Part shown: in pieces, positions 1 through 11,600 of the stretch
Position numbering within the stretch: the first letter of the stretch is position 1
How the letters are laid out: every line of letters begins with the position of its first letter
Assembly (NCBI GenBank): GCA_008711295.1
Contig: VUYV01000082.1
Span: 267,255 to 331,254, forward strand
Source of the DNA: Anarhynchus alexandrinus
Lineage: Eukaryota; Chordata; Aves; Charadriiformes; Charadriidae
Direction of reading: 5' to 3'
DNA length: 64,000 bases
Translations under genes and position numbers: made by a program
The notes under the pieces: generated by a model
The model's database searches: none
What the model was told of the DNA's origin: nothing
What the model saw: only the letters and a program-made list of their open reading frames with translations

Positions 1-116
1 TAATGCTATGTTAGTTTTTCAGTATAAAAAAGGAAGACAGATATGTGCATCGCTCAGCTGTATCAGGCAGTAGAAATAAAAGTTTCTCCATGTCAGATAT
101 ATCTGTTTTCTTGCAG

Positions 117-234
117 GTAGCTGCCAAGAGACAAGGTTCTTTGAAGAAAGTAGCTCAGCAGTTCCTCTTGATGTGGTCCTGTTTTGGCACTCGAGTGATT
201 CGGGACATGACTTTGCACAGTGCACCCAGCTTTG
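117..234 (+). CDS. RFX4: RFX4 internal exon (dimerization region)
   Basis: First RFX4 coding exon in the window: 39 codons plus one base, phase 0 in and phase 1 out. It starts after TTCTTGCAG and ends at a GTACTT donor. It encodes [20 protein letters not shown] and continues through [10 protein letters not shown] to PSF, which I recognise as the late dimerization-domain segment of vertebrate RFX4. RFX4 is a winged-helix factor that binds X-box DNA as a dimer. It acts in the nucleus in brain patterning and ciliogenesis, and a testis form is also known (family knowledge). The DNA-binding domain and earlier exons lie left of the window, so this copy is partial only because of the window edge. 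No frameshift or stop is present. Confidence 0.95.
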
Positions 235-2228
235 GTACTTTCATTTTGTTGTAATAATTGCTTGCCACTGTCAAAAAAAAATATGTATCTTGGCTTGTAA
301 TGTACAGTTTAAGTGAAACCATAACCAATTTTCACATGTCCAGGACTCTATTAAAAAAAGAATTGGGGCTACTGACATTTGGAAATAATGCTGAGACAGA
401 TGTCTGTCTTCAAGATCTAGCCAGGGGAGCTGAAAACATTACTACTTCCTTCTGTTTGTTGTTAGCCAGTAGCTGGAGTTATCAGTCACAGGTCAGCTGG
501 AGGAGCTGATTGCAGGAACATTCCCTAATTCACTTTGGTGCAAAGTGAGCCTGGTTACCCAAACCACTCTGACCACATGTTACGCTAAGGGAAATGACTT
601 TACACTGAGGTGGATGAAAAGCTCTCCAGTGAACTACTTTGCCAGCTCTGCTTTTAAAGGACATAGCATTTTAAACTAGTCTTTGTGAAATGTATTTCTG
701 TATCCTGGACAGATTCTCTTCGATTCTATTAGAATTCAGTCAGGGTGGAAAAATAGACTTTTACTTTTAAAATGAAAAAGCATCTTGCTTTTCTACAGTT
801 TCAAAAGGGGATTTGTCTTGAATCCTTGGATACAAACAGTTCAGATTAAAATCAGTTAAAAGCAGGAATGATTGAAAATGGACTGCTGTGTCATGACTGT
901 GAACATTCACAGTCGCTTGGGACCAGATTTTGCATGAGGGATGGTTTTTATAAATGCAGATTTGTCAGAATATGTTAGCAGTGCCTTCATAAATTCATTA
1001 TTAATTTTCTGCATCGACCAGCTGCAAGGTTTTCTGCCAGCTGAGCTTTGATGTCCTTTATGCTTTTAGAACCATCTAATAGCATAAATTCCAATAACAT
1101 CAGAGATAGGCAGGATATAACCTGTATTTATATTTTAATCTGAAACTACTTTCATTGGCTTCCCATTGTAAAGAGTTTTCCAAACAGGTATTACTGAGTA
1201 ACCATTAGACATCAGGATAGTGAGCATCCCCAAGATGATCACAATTTCCATCTGCTAGTTTGTGTTTTCAGCACCAGAATCCTCGTCACATCTATTTTCC
1301 ACCTCCTCTGGGACTCATTTTCTCCTTGAGTCACTGCAGCTTTTCTTTTGTTGTGGGCATAAAAGTAGCTGATACTGCTTAACAGTATACTTTCCCCCAG
1401 TGTTCAAAAATCCCTTTGCATGAGTGTTGAATAAATGCTGAATTTCGTTTTCTAGCACTTTGGGTTGCTACACTTCTCTCTGCAGACATAATCCCAATTT
1501 ATGAAACACAGGGGTACCCAACAACATGCTGCATTAGTGCAATGTTGAGGTTACACTGTTACAAGTCATTAAATGCTGACATTAAAGTACCCCTAAGGAT
1601 ACGTTATTGCTACTGGGTTGCACATTACAACATTATTTTTATTCCTGTTCAAGATATGTTTGTAACCTAATCAAGCATTTTCTGTTTCGAAGCATCAGTC
1701 ACCAAAACGATTTTAATCAAACAGGGATTCCCCAAATAGTTATTAGACCATCAGTTGTCTGGAAGGTCTGTCAAGTGATCCTCAGCTGTGATTTTTTACT
1801 TATTAACAGAAACATTTATGAATGTGTCATGTAGCAAGAAAATGTGAAGATCGAGAATTATTCATTGGTTTGAGTTTGGGGCCTAATATAATAATCAGAT
1901 CTACCAAAATAACTTACCTGTTCTCTCTGTTATAAATGTGAGTCTTGAATTTCTCATTTTTGAGAACTTTAACTGCTTAGCTAAATTTGTAGGTTTTTGT
2001 CTTTTTTTGGTCTTTTTAGTTCACTGAGAAGATCTGTGTATACAAAATGCATGATTCTCCTTCTTACATGGACACACACCTTTGAACATGAATTTGATAT
2101 ATTTATATGTAACCATAGTCAGGGAAAGAATGTCCTGGTCATAGCTGATGTGTTTTTCACGGGTGTGTGGTGTTATATTCAGAACTGGATCAATAACTGC
2201 TTTTCAATTTGGTAACCAAAGCAAGAGT

Positions 2229-2276
2229 TTTAAAAAAAACCAAAACCAACCAAACAAAAAAAACCCCCAAAAAACA
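2229..2276 (+). repeat. A/C-rich simple repeat
   Basis: A low-complexity run built from AAAACC and CAAA units inside an RFX4 intron. It has no coding character. Confidence 0.6.
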
Positions 2277-3418
2277 TCATGCTCAGTATAAGGCTGAGAT
2301 AGCTTGGGATTTTAATAAATCCAAAAATCTTTCTTTATTTTTTAAAAAAGTAAAATCAAAGAGAATTATTTTGCATCTGCCATATTTTTCTGCTTAGACC
2401 ACAGTTGCCTGCCTCAGCAGTCTTGAATCAGTGTTAATCACTGCCAGAGCAAGATTTCTAACCAAGAGGCTAAAGCATTTGTCCTGCAGGAGGGTTTTCT
2501 CATCTTTTCTGTTGCAAGTGTTTCACTTTGTACAAACCACGTAAGCATTTGTTGAGCTGCAGAGGTCTGCAGTGTGCTGGGTGGGTTCTCTCCTGGGAGG
2601 TGATGTGACAAGTGAGGTGATGTTCAGTCCCTCTTCTAACAGAGTGGAGTTTTCCCTGCTCAGGTGCAGCTCCAGTGAAGGCAGGAGGAGATCTGAGCCT
2701 TCAGGTTTTCAAAGGGGAGAATGGTACCAAAACCATATCCTCATCCTATCAGGCAGAAGCCTGGGCTATCTATACCTTGTTTCCCCCCAGAAGTCCCAAA
2801 TGTTATTTAGCCACGGACACAAATTTGTTATAATTTGTATTAATGATGCTACTCTTTCACTACAAGGCCATTTGACACGTTGTTCATGAATTAAAGTTGA
2901 GCAAGTTCCAAAAGAGTAACCCCTGAATGTAAACAGCTCAGAGCTAGATGGCAAAAACTCTTCTGCACTTAATTTCACACAGTTCCTTCTAGGTTTTCAG
3001 AATAAAGTCTGCATTTAAGTGAGTTCTGTGGAGAGAAACAAAGACTGATTTACTATTTTAAACATTTACATCTATATAACTTTGTTCTTAACTTAGATAA
3101 AAAGTTTTGCATTTTTACTGAGTTGGAAACTGTTTCAGTGGACTGATTTTTTAATGATTTTTTCCACTTCAACCAATGTATAGATTCAGGTGCTCACAGT
3201 GTAATTTCTTTTAAAAAGTAAAATAATGTGTTAAACGGTGGGATCTTTACGATATACAGGACAGTATAGTTTTATCCTTGAAATAGATGATAAAGAAATC
3301 TGATTGGAGGAAGTCAGAATACCTGGCACTGAACTGGCTAGCACAGAGACTTGATTCTGCAAAGCTTTTTGCATGGTGGCATGGGCAGGTTGAAACAATC
3401 CCTGGCAGGAAAAAAGAT

Positions 3419-3489
3419 CCTCTCTCTCGAGGTCCCTCTCCCTTTTTCTCTCTGCCTGTCTCCCTCCCTCCTTCCCTCCCTCCTTCCTG
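3419..3489 (+). repeat. Pyrimidine-rich CT/CCCT simple repeat
   Basis: About 70 bases almost purely C and T, ending in repeated TCCC units. It gives rise to spurious open frames on both strands. It is a simple repeat inside an RFX4 intron and could form triplex-type structures; no function is shown. Confidence 0.8.
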
Positions 3490-5879
3490 TCTATGCATAT
3501 CAAAGGCACAGTTGGTGGCAGTGTTTGGGTAATGCATCCAGTGAACAAAGTAACTAATTAGTAATAGAAGCACCATGATTTTCTCCAGATCTGGAAATCT
3601 CACTGTTGTTTTGCTACTTGCACGTAATTGCTGTATCTGTTAATAGCTGCTGATGCTTACTGTACATTAGCTGGGTAATCACTGCCATGATTTCTGTTTA
3701 CTCCTGAAAATTAGAGCCCAATGCTATTTATTATCGTAACTACAGACTTTTGAATGACTTCTTATCTCTTCCGAAAGAAGTGTATGGTTTGCCAGCCACA
3801 GTTGAATCCGTTTCAGTACTTAAAGATATACTTGAAAGAACCAAATAGTTTCATGTCAAAAACAGTAGCTTGCAAACACAGAATAAATTATTGTACATCG
3901 TCCTGAATAGCTATTCACTGTTTAGCTGAAATGTGTGCCCTGATATTGGTTTCACTCTATAGCTTACATTTCATTTGACTCGTTTAAAAATGTAAAAAAT
4001 ATTGCATTCATTCAGTACCAACAACTTGTTTGTCTAGTGTCTTTCACGCAAATTCTGGGCTCAAAAACTCTGTACAGAGTTTAAAAATACACAGTGGGAG
4101 AAATAATAGGAGAGGAAGAGAAATTCAAAAGAGACACAAAGGCACTGGAGTGTTTTTTAAATGCTGCATTCAGTACTGACAACGCCAAGTCTTCAAAATA
4201 AAGCATTAGATCCCCTCAAAACAAAGACATTTTTTAAAAATAGAAAATCTTGGGGTTTTATCATTTGCTTGCTAGCATTTTAGTTCTAGGATTTGCAATT
4301 CCAAACACTTTTATGAAATTACAAGCAACTTTCCTTAAAAATAAATAAATAATTAAATTAAATTAAAGCTGAGGAAGGCGTTTGATGGGAAACACTAAAT
4401 ACCCTGAGCTTTACACCACCACATGAAGTTTGCCATTATTTGGGCCTGCTTTTCTTACCTTGGAAATATTTGCCAGTATTAACTGCGCTAAAGTCAATAG
4501 AAAATTTCCACTGAAAAACTGTAGTCAGAAGAAGAGCAAGTATTTTGTGGAGATTCTTGATAATCCAGGTTTCCACTGGGGAAATCCTAGGTCAGTAACA
4601 AGGTGACCAGCCAGATCTGCTGTCTTTATTGTACAGCTAAATTGAATAGGATTTTATTTAACAAGACTTTGAGCCCAAAAGATTTCTAAAAACAAATTCT
4701 TTGCAGAAGTTAAGTGAAAATCTCCACTATTTACCCTTGCAAGGCTGGGGAAACTTGTTACCATTTGCATGGCTACATGAAACAGATGAAAAACGGAAGG
4801 CTTCAGGTTCGCCAGCAGCCAAACATTTCCTCCCCATAGCAAAGGTGTTGCAATCACATATGTCCTTTTTCTGTGCTGCCTTGCCCAAGAACACAAAGGC
4901 GCGTGTTCACCTCCCAGTGTGTGTGCTCAGCTCGTATCAGTGACGACAGAAGCCATGCAGGCGTGGAGTGAGAGAATGAAACACAAAGACCATCCGGGTC
5001 ACAAAGAAAAAGAATGTGCTCAGAGTCGCTTTGAAAGCTGAATTGCCAGCTAGAATTGTATAAGGATATCGGGTCTTTCAAACCACTTCTTCTGCCCATA
5101 AACAGTATGTTTGAGTAGAGAAGTTGAAGTAGGGGTAGTTATGCTTTGTTGTGGTAAAAGCTAGTATGTCGAGATAAACCTATCTTTCCTATGCAGAAAC
5201 CAATCATTATGAAATTTGATTGAATTTGAAACTTTTTGCATCTTTTTTTCCCATTGAAGTATTTTTCCTCAAAATGTAGTAATGGAATTTCAAAAGGAAC
5301 ATATCTAGATGAGGCTGCTTCTTTTCATATTTGTCTGGCAGTAGCTGATCTCTGTTTCCCTGTCAGCTGGTGATCTTTCTCTGGTTTAAGCCAGCTGCTG
5401 GACTGGCTATTACTTTAACCTGACTACACTTGCACTTGCCAGAGTTATTCGATAACTTATATGAACATGTTTTAAACATTCTATGCAAGCCTAAATAAAC
5501 ATAGGAGCCTTAAAAAAATAATTGTGAGATCAAATCCTGTCTAGAGCTACTATGAATACTCTGTGTCATGGAGTCTATTGCATAAACTGACCAAACTCCA
5601 TCTTGATATTTGTCAGTCTTCCACTGCAGATGAATGTTATTCCTTTCAGGAGGACACTACACAATATCTCAGCTCTGAAGCTTTGCTCCTCTAATTTTCC
5701 CCTGAAATGCATCTATGGTCTCTTCTTACACATCTATTTTTGTGGCTATGTGTGCTCTAGGGCAAACATTTCTTCACCATCCCTGACACGTATCCTTCTT
5801 TATAAATTATGGGCAGCAACTCACTTCCTTTCTGCAAAATGAAGCCAGCTGTGCATTTTTAGTCATTTAAAGTCTATTG

Positions 5880-6210
5880 CCCATTCCCCGCATCCTCCTG
5901 GTAATCTTCTCCATGCTAGTTTCAATCTGTACTAATTTTTCTTGAACATGTGTGACTAGAGTTATATGCAATATTCTAAGTGATGTTTCACCAGTGCCTT
6001 GTGCAATAGTATTAATATTTCTATTTCTACAGAGGAAGTACATAAATCAGAGGATGATAAAAATCTCTAAGGGCAGAACTTCTTACAGTGTGCTATTCAA
6101 TTTCATTTCTATTACTCTAGTTCATAGCATCATCCAGTCCTTCCTCCTAACAACATTAATAAGTTCTCCATCTGTACTCAAACCTTTCTTAAGGATTTGT
6201 GGCAGATAGC
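5880..6210 (-). mobile_element. Old CR1-like LINE fragment
   Basis: Read on the + strand, the wording around 5895-6050 matches the antisense of the CR1 reverse-transcriptase tail: a run similar to 'ttgaacatgtgtgactagagtt', then 'gtttcaccagtgccttgtgc'. It is strongly diverged, with no usable reading frame. The edges are approximate. Confidence 0.5.
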
Positions 6211-7083
6211 TATCAATATAATCTCCTTTTACTATTAATTTTCAAAGTATTTTTTTTACTCCATCCTCTGCATTTTCTTCTGCCCATACTCTTCCCTTAA
6301 GTCCTTTAGCTCTTAAATTTTTCATATACCTGTCATGGCAGTTAAGAGGTAGTATCTATGTCATCTTCAGAGGTAAGCACAGAAACAGGCCAAATGTTAT
6401 GCTGATAATGTGATTCAAACTGGTAATTAGAAAAAGATAACGTAGTAGGAGAAGTATGACAGAGCAAAGTTTTTGTACAAGTCTTCCACTTGAAGACATC
6501 CACAGTTGCTGCTAATGCCTCTATGCTTGGCAGTTAATGGATGTCTCATCCAGTCCAGGCAATGCACTGGAGATATACTATCAGGAGATTTGAAAGGTTT
6601 TTTCTACCTTTCTATTGATTAGTCCCTTATTTCTTTGTCCAGTGACACAGGTAGGTCATAAAATTCATACCAGGACGTGTTGCTAAGGCAGCCAATTCAG
6701 AATTCTACTTCTGACAGAAACTTATATCTGGTCCTTTAGATAAAAGGAAACAATTCCACTGTAGTGTAATTGCCTGAATTGTCTGATGCTAACGCAGGAG
6801 AATAAAACTCCATCAAGTCCCAGCTCTCAGCTAGGCAGCCTCCTTGCACCCTAAACCACAATAATCGGTTGTATAAGCCTGTACAAATCCAGGAGTGAAC
6901 AGAGCTTGCTAGGCCCCAGTTTTGCTTCCACATCTCTTACCTTAAGTAAGAGAGATACTTCAGTGGCAGTAGTATATGGAGGCAGTCCTACCCACTACTG
7001 TTTGTGTTGAATACTGTAATTATTGGTTTAATGAGTGTATTGAGACAGTCAATGGCTTTTTTGTTTGTTCACTTTATTATCAG

Positions 7084-7203
7084 GGTCTTTTCACCTTATT
7101 CACTTGATGTTTGATGACTACGTATTGTACCTGCTAGAATCACTCCATTGTCAGGAGAGAGCTAATGAACTAATGAGGGCAATGAAAGGAGAAGGAAGCA
7201 CAG
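7084..7203 (+). CDS. RFX4: RFX4 internal exon (end of dimerization region)
   Basis: A 120-base exon, phase 1 in and phase 1 out. It is bounded by ATTATCAG and GTGAGT. The split glycine codon with the previous exon gives [20 protein letters not shown], followed by [20 protein letters not shown] and GST. This is the highly conserved distal part of the RFX4 dimerization domain, rich in aromatic and leucine residues. The junction reads in frame with 117-234, which confirms both splice sites. The exon is intact. Confidence 0.95.
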
Positions 7204-8484
7204 GTGAGTTTGTTCTTTTATTCATCTGTTGTTTTGTTCCACTGGATTCACTATTTTCTATGTTAGGATGTTTCTTTATTCTCATCTAACCCAGTGAGGC
7301 TTATCTAGGAGCAAAGTGTTTTCCGGTTCCATCATGATTTGACATAAGTCATTTGTGAGGGGGGTCTCCCTGGTTAATACATTCTGAAAGAGGCCTTCCT
7401 GGTTCATCGTGTAACTCTGGATGTCTGAAGCCATTCCTAAGCACACATTTAGTGTTTCTGTAAGAGATTTTTGTACTGAACCTTTTAACTCAGTCTGCCT
7501 AAGCCAACATTGTATTTCAGTGAACCCAGTCTTCTTAATTCTCTCTTTCACCCTGGTTTAGCACTAAATAAATTCACTGATATGAATGAATTTTACTTTT
7601 TAAATAAGAGGGAGAGATGGGAGAAGGGAGGAAAGACAAAAACCAAAGCTATCGTTTCTGGTACTCTTATGTTCTAAGTGGCTGTACAGAAGCAGATTCT
7701 GTACTGACTCGCCAGAATAGAAGTGAAAAGAGATTGCCTTTAGTCTTTCTGCTCAGGGTAGGCCCTTGTAATGAGGGATCCTCAGTGATCTACCTTCCTT
7801 TTATCTCCCATTAATTTGGGCAAGTTAAATCCCTCTGTCATCTTTGGAAAGTTCCATTCTTCATTTTAGCTGTGGCTTAATTTGCCACCCTGTAGATTTA
7901 TGGGAAGAAGAACATTTGAGTGATTAGGGTAATATCTTCTATGTGTTGAAAGACCTGGATTTAATTCATTGCCTTGCCATAGCCTCTTGGTTTTTTGACA
8001 ACCAATTTACTTATCCGTGCGTAATTTCCACATAGCTTTAGCAGCTAGAAATATCTGGTGTCATCCTCTTTAGTCAATGAAGAGAGAAGGTCATGACCAA
8101 AAGCCACTGGAATCTCCTGGAGATTTCTGTTTCATTCCAATGAAGCTGTAGGAGTGCCTGACTTAGACTGGACTCCTAATTTTAGGTATCTAATAGTATA
8201 TTACAGGAATACAAGCCTTAAGCTGTCTGTGCATGAGTTTCCTATCTATACAGCAGGAAAAATAGCACTTTCCTTTTAGAGGTCTTATGAAGGAACAGTG
8301 AAAGTTGAAATGTTGAATGTTATAGAAGTACTTCTTTCAAAGATTTGTGATTCCTGCTATGCATTTCTTGAAATACAGCCTACAGAACTTAACTGCTTGC
8401 ATTAAGTTTTGGGTTTTTTTAGTTTCTCAGTTTTCCTTGATTCTGCGTTTAACTATGTTTGATGATTTTTCTCTCATCCTGCAG
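7204..8484 (+). other. RFX4: RFX4 intron (phase 1)
   Basis: The intron runs from GTGAGT to CATCCTGCAG. It contains an old MIR-like SINE remnant in its second half. No other coding segment is seen. Confidence 0.85.
7905..8335 (+). mobile_element. Ancient tRNA-derived (MIR/core-SINE-like) remnant
   Basis: Two blocks look like the halves of an old core-SINE. At 7918-8030 there is 'gtgattagggtaatatc' followed by wording like 'gacctggatttaattc' and 'ttgccatagcctcttgg'. At 8240-8330 there is 'gtttcctatctatacagc' followed by 'aaaatagcactttcc'. This order is typical of MIR-type elements, but divergence is heavy. Whether it is one interrupted copy or two copies cannot be settled by eye. Confidence 0.4.
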
Positions 8485-8646
8485 CAGAAATACGAGAAGA
8501 AATTATTCTGAGTGAACCAGCTCCTCCAACTCCCTCCCCAGTGCCGTTCTCCCCAGCTAAATCTGCCACCTCAGTGGAAGTGCCCTCTGCCCCCTCGCCT
8601 GTCAGCAATCAGTCCCCAGAGTATGGTGGCATAGCAGCTACAACAG
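8485..8646 (+). CDS. RFX4: RFX4 internal exon (Pro/Ser-rich tail)
   Basis: A 162-base exon, phase 1 in and phase 1 out, from CCTGCAG to GTAGGT. It encodes [20 protein letters not shown], then a proline/serine-rich linker ([22 protein letters not shown]) ending ATTG. It matches the RFX4 segment that follows the dimerization domain. The linker is the least conserved part read here, as expected for a disordered region. The acceptor could slide by three bases (CAGCAG tandem acceptor). The upstream AG keeps the expected alanine; use of the second AG would delete one residue. Confidence 0.93.
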
Positions 8647-11600
8647 GTAGGTAGACTTACGGCAGCTGGATCTGCTCAAAGAATGCTTTTGCACTTGGTC
8701 ACCTGAAATTGAGCCTGAGAACATGACATGCTGGCTTTCGAGAGACAAGAAGCCTTCCCAAACACAAATCTGTTTAAAGTATCAGTTATACCTTCTCACT
8801 GTATGCAAACACGATGTGCAGTCTAACATGAAAAAGATCTGATGTTTGGAGTCCAAAGGCCTGACAGGAGATCCCAGACCTCAGTTTATCACAATCTGTT
8901 CAGTAGCTGAGGCCTTCGGAAAAGCAGACCTGTCACTTTATTTCTAAATAGTTTTAAAAATCAGTCCAATTTTTCATATTTCTAGCAATGCCCCAAAATA
9001 ATTATTTATGAATATAACACTTTTAAGCATCTGTAATAACTTCAAGGGCAAACAGTCTCTCTGAAAAATGTTATATACTTCAAGGAAACATGCCAGATAA
9101 TTTAAGGTTTAGTGAGGTGTTCAAAATCCTAAACCACTTAATTTCTAGTGGGTAAAATGGGAATTGGATATCTTTAAACATATTTGAGACCCAAATATGT
9201 CTAAATAACTGCACAAGTTTCTCTTGGGGATGTTTTACACATTGCTGATAACTTTCATTTTTCAATGTTAGAGACCAGGAATTATATGGCTGAAGCCTAT
9301 TTTCAGTTGCATACTCTGTTATGGCAACTTGTGAAGTTGTTGTATTCCGGTGGGGCCACGGATTAAAAATCTGTGATTAAAGGTATTCAACTTGTGGGCA
9401 GGCTTATCAGAAAACAATAAGCACAAACTGGTTTCTTGTTTGGTCTGTATAAATGGGCAGCCATCCTCTGTACTCTAATGTGAAACTCACTCATTACCTT
9501 TTGGATGTGGGCAGGACAGTCTGTCTGTATGATCAAAAGACAGTGTTTTCTTAACTCATGGAAAAAAAGGCAGAAATGTGAATGACTTTCAGAAGGCATT
9601 CCAGGCAGTGAAATTCCAGCTTTGCTGCTCCTCAGTGAAATGGGTGTATAATCAGAATGTGGAAACTATCACTTTTGTGATGTACTAGAAATGTTACAAA
9701 ACCTTCTTGAAAGAATGTCAGAAAGTGATGATTTACCACACTGGAGAATTTGGCAGTGGCTAAAGGACTAATAAATCTTTCTGACAAATGTTTTTCATGT
9801 TTTCAAAGGCGCCACAGGAAAGCACAATGCATAGTTGTGGTGGAAAGAGATTTAAGAACATTTGTCCCTTCACTGAAACTTAAGGTTTTCTCACTCTTGG
9901 AGATAATACCATATTTAGGAGGGAAATAGGATAGTATTACCCCCAAAACAGTTAATCAAGAGAGACATGATTCCTAGAGATGGCAGGTGAGCACACGGCT
10001 TTGGATCCGGCAACTCTGGAGGTGGTGTCTGTTTGAGTCTTGAAACGTTGATTTTGTGGATGACTTGGTCTGTAGACATTGTGGCCCAAAGGGATTGTTG
10101 TGATGTTATAACCAGAACTTAGTATGATGCAGAACTGTACCCAGAAATGAAAGACTGAAAAGTAGGGAACTGCATGGTCTCCAGTGGCATTGACAAGAAT
10201 GGAGATTCAAGGGACTTGTGTTTAGGCTGCAGAGACTGTGACTGTATGTGACTATCACACCTATTAACCCAAAGCTTATTCCATATTTATATAATAGCCT
10301 ATTTTTCAGCTATCTAAGCTTCCACCTTCAGCTTACTTGACTTGAGTACTTGACCTAGGCGCAGATCTGGGCAGACCTGGGAACTGCATGGATCTTACAT
10401 ATCCCTCCTGAATCCCACCAGTAATGCAAGGGAATGGACTCACACAAATGTTACAAATGCAATTCCTTTTTGTTTTCATGTTGTTTATTATTTTATTATG
10501 GTCTGGTTTATTCTCCCTAATTTTTTATGTCCTGGTACATCCAAGGTCTGCCAGTGTGAATTCTCAAGCCAGAAACAGGATCATTTGGTTGAACAGGATC
10601 GTAGCTTGAAGGACCTACTCCCACAGTATAGGCAGTGGAACTTGCCGTAGTTGTTCCCATAGCAGAACTTCTTAGGCAAGAAAGTTATTTCTGATTATTT
10701 TAGCTCTCTTTTCTTTCCAGCTTTTCATTCTTTGGTTGTTTTAAAAACTTTTGTTTGGTTGAATTCTATTTTATTCTTATGGTCTCGTGCAGTCTCACTT
10801 TTGCGAGTGTGAAAATCATTTTTGCCTAGCACAAGCCAAATTTGTCAATGCAAGTAGTGGTCCAGTTAAGGGTTAAGATGTGTATGTGGCTATTTCCTGG
10901 TCTTAATTTGGGCAATTAGTAATACCTCCACTTCCCATGTTCATCATGTAGGTGAACTGATCACCTTTTTAGTTTGCTAATCATTACCCCATGGAATGCA
11001 GGGTTCATTCACATAAAGTCTATAAAATAACAACCATGTTTCAGCTATAGGAAATTGCTATACTTTAAAATAAGAGTGCTGAAGATGCATTATATATGAT
11101 CAAACTATTCCATATACAGATTCGTGGCATTAATATATAGAATATTTTGGAACAGGAACCTCTGTTCTGGAGAGATATATTTAAAGTACACTCTATTGAT
11201 TTTCTTATGTGTCTTTTATGAGGTAAATGTAAAACTCTGCAATTGCTTTGCAGATCTTGAGAACTAGTTCCATTGGTTACCACTAGCTTTCAGTTCCCCA
11301 ATTTAAGGTATCATTAACTCTTTCTTGCTTGTGGCATTAGCAATAAAAGTTAACTATTAAACTTGCATTTTAACTTTTTTGCCTTCAGTCAGTGGTCAGC
11401 ACAAAACCAGCAAATTAAACTGTTGCAATTACATGATAGCGAGCAAAAGAAAGATAAATCCTATATATAGCATTCTGTGGTAGAATATCTGGCATGGCTC
11501 AGCTAACATTTTATTTAAAACTTTTTGTTAAGTTTACTAGACATTTAAAAGGATAATTAGTCTCCATCCTTTCTAAATCATCCTTTCTAAATCACAAAGG

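Larger units (their letters stand above)
235..7083 (+). other. RFX4: RFX4 intron (phase 1)
   Basis: The intron begins GTACTT and ends TTATTATCAG. It is AT-rich. It holds an A/C-rich simple stretch near 2230-2275, a pyrimidine tract at 3419-3489 and an old CR1-like fragment near 5880-6210. I see no further exon; short open frames here have no recognisable protein character. Confidence 0.85.
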
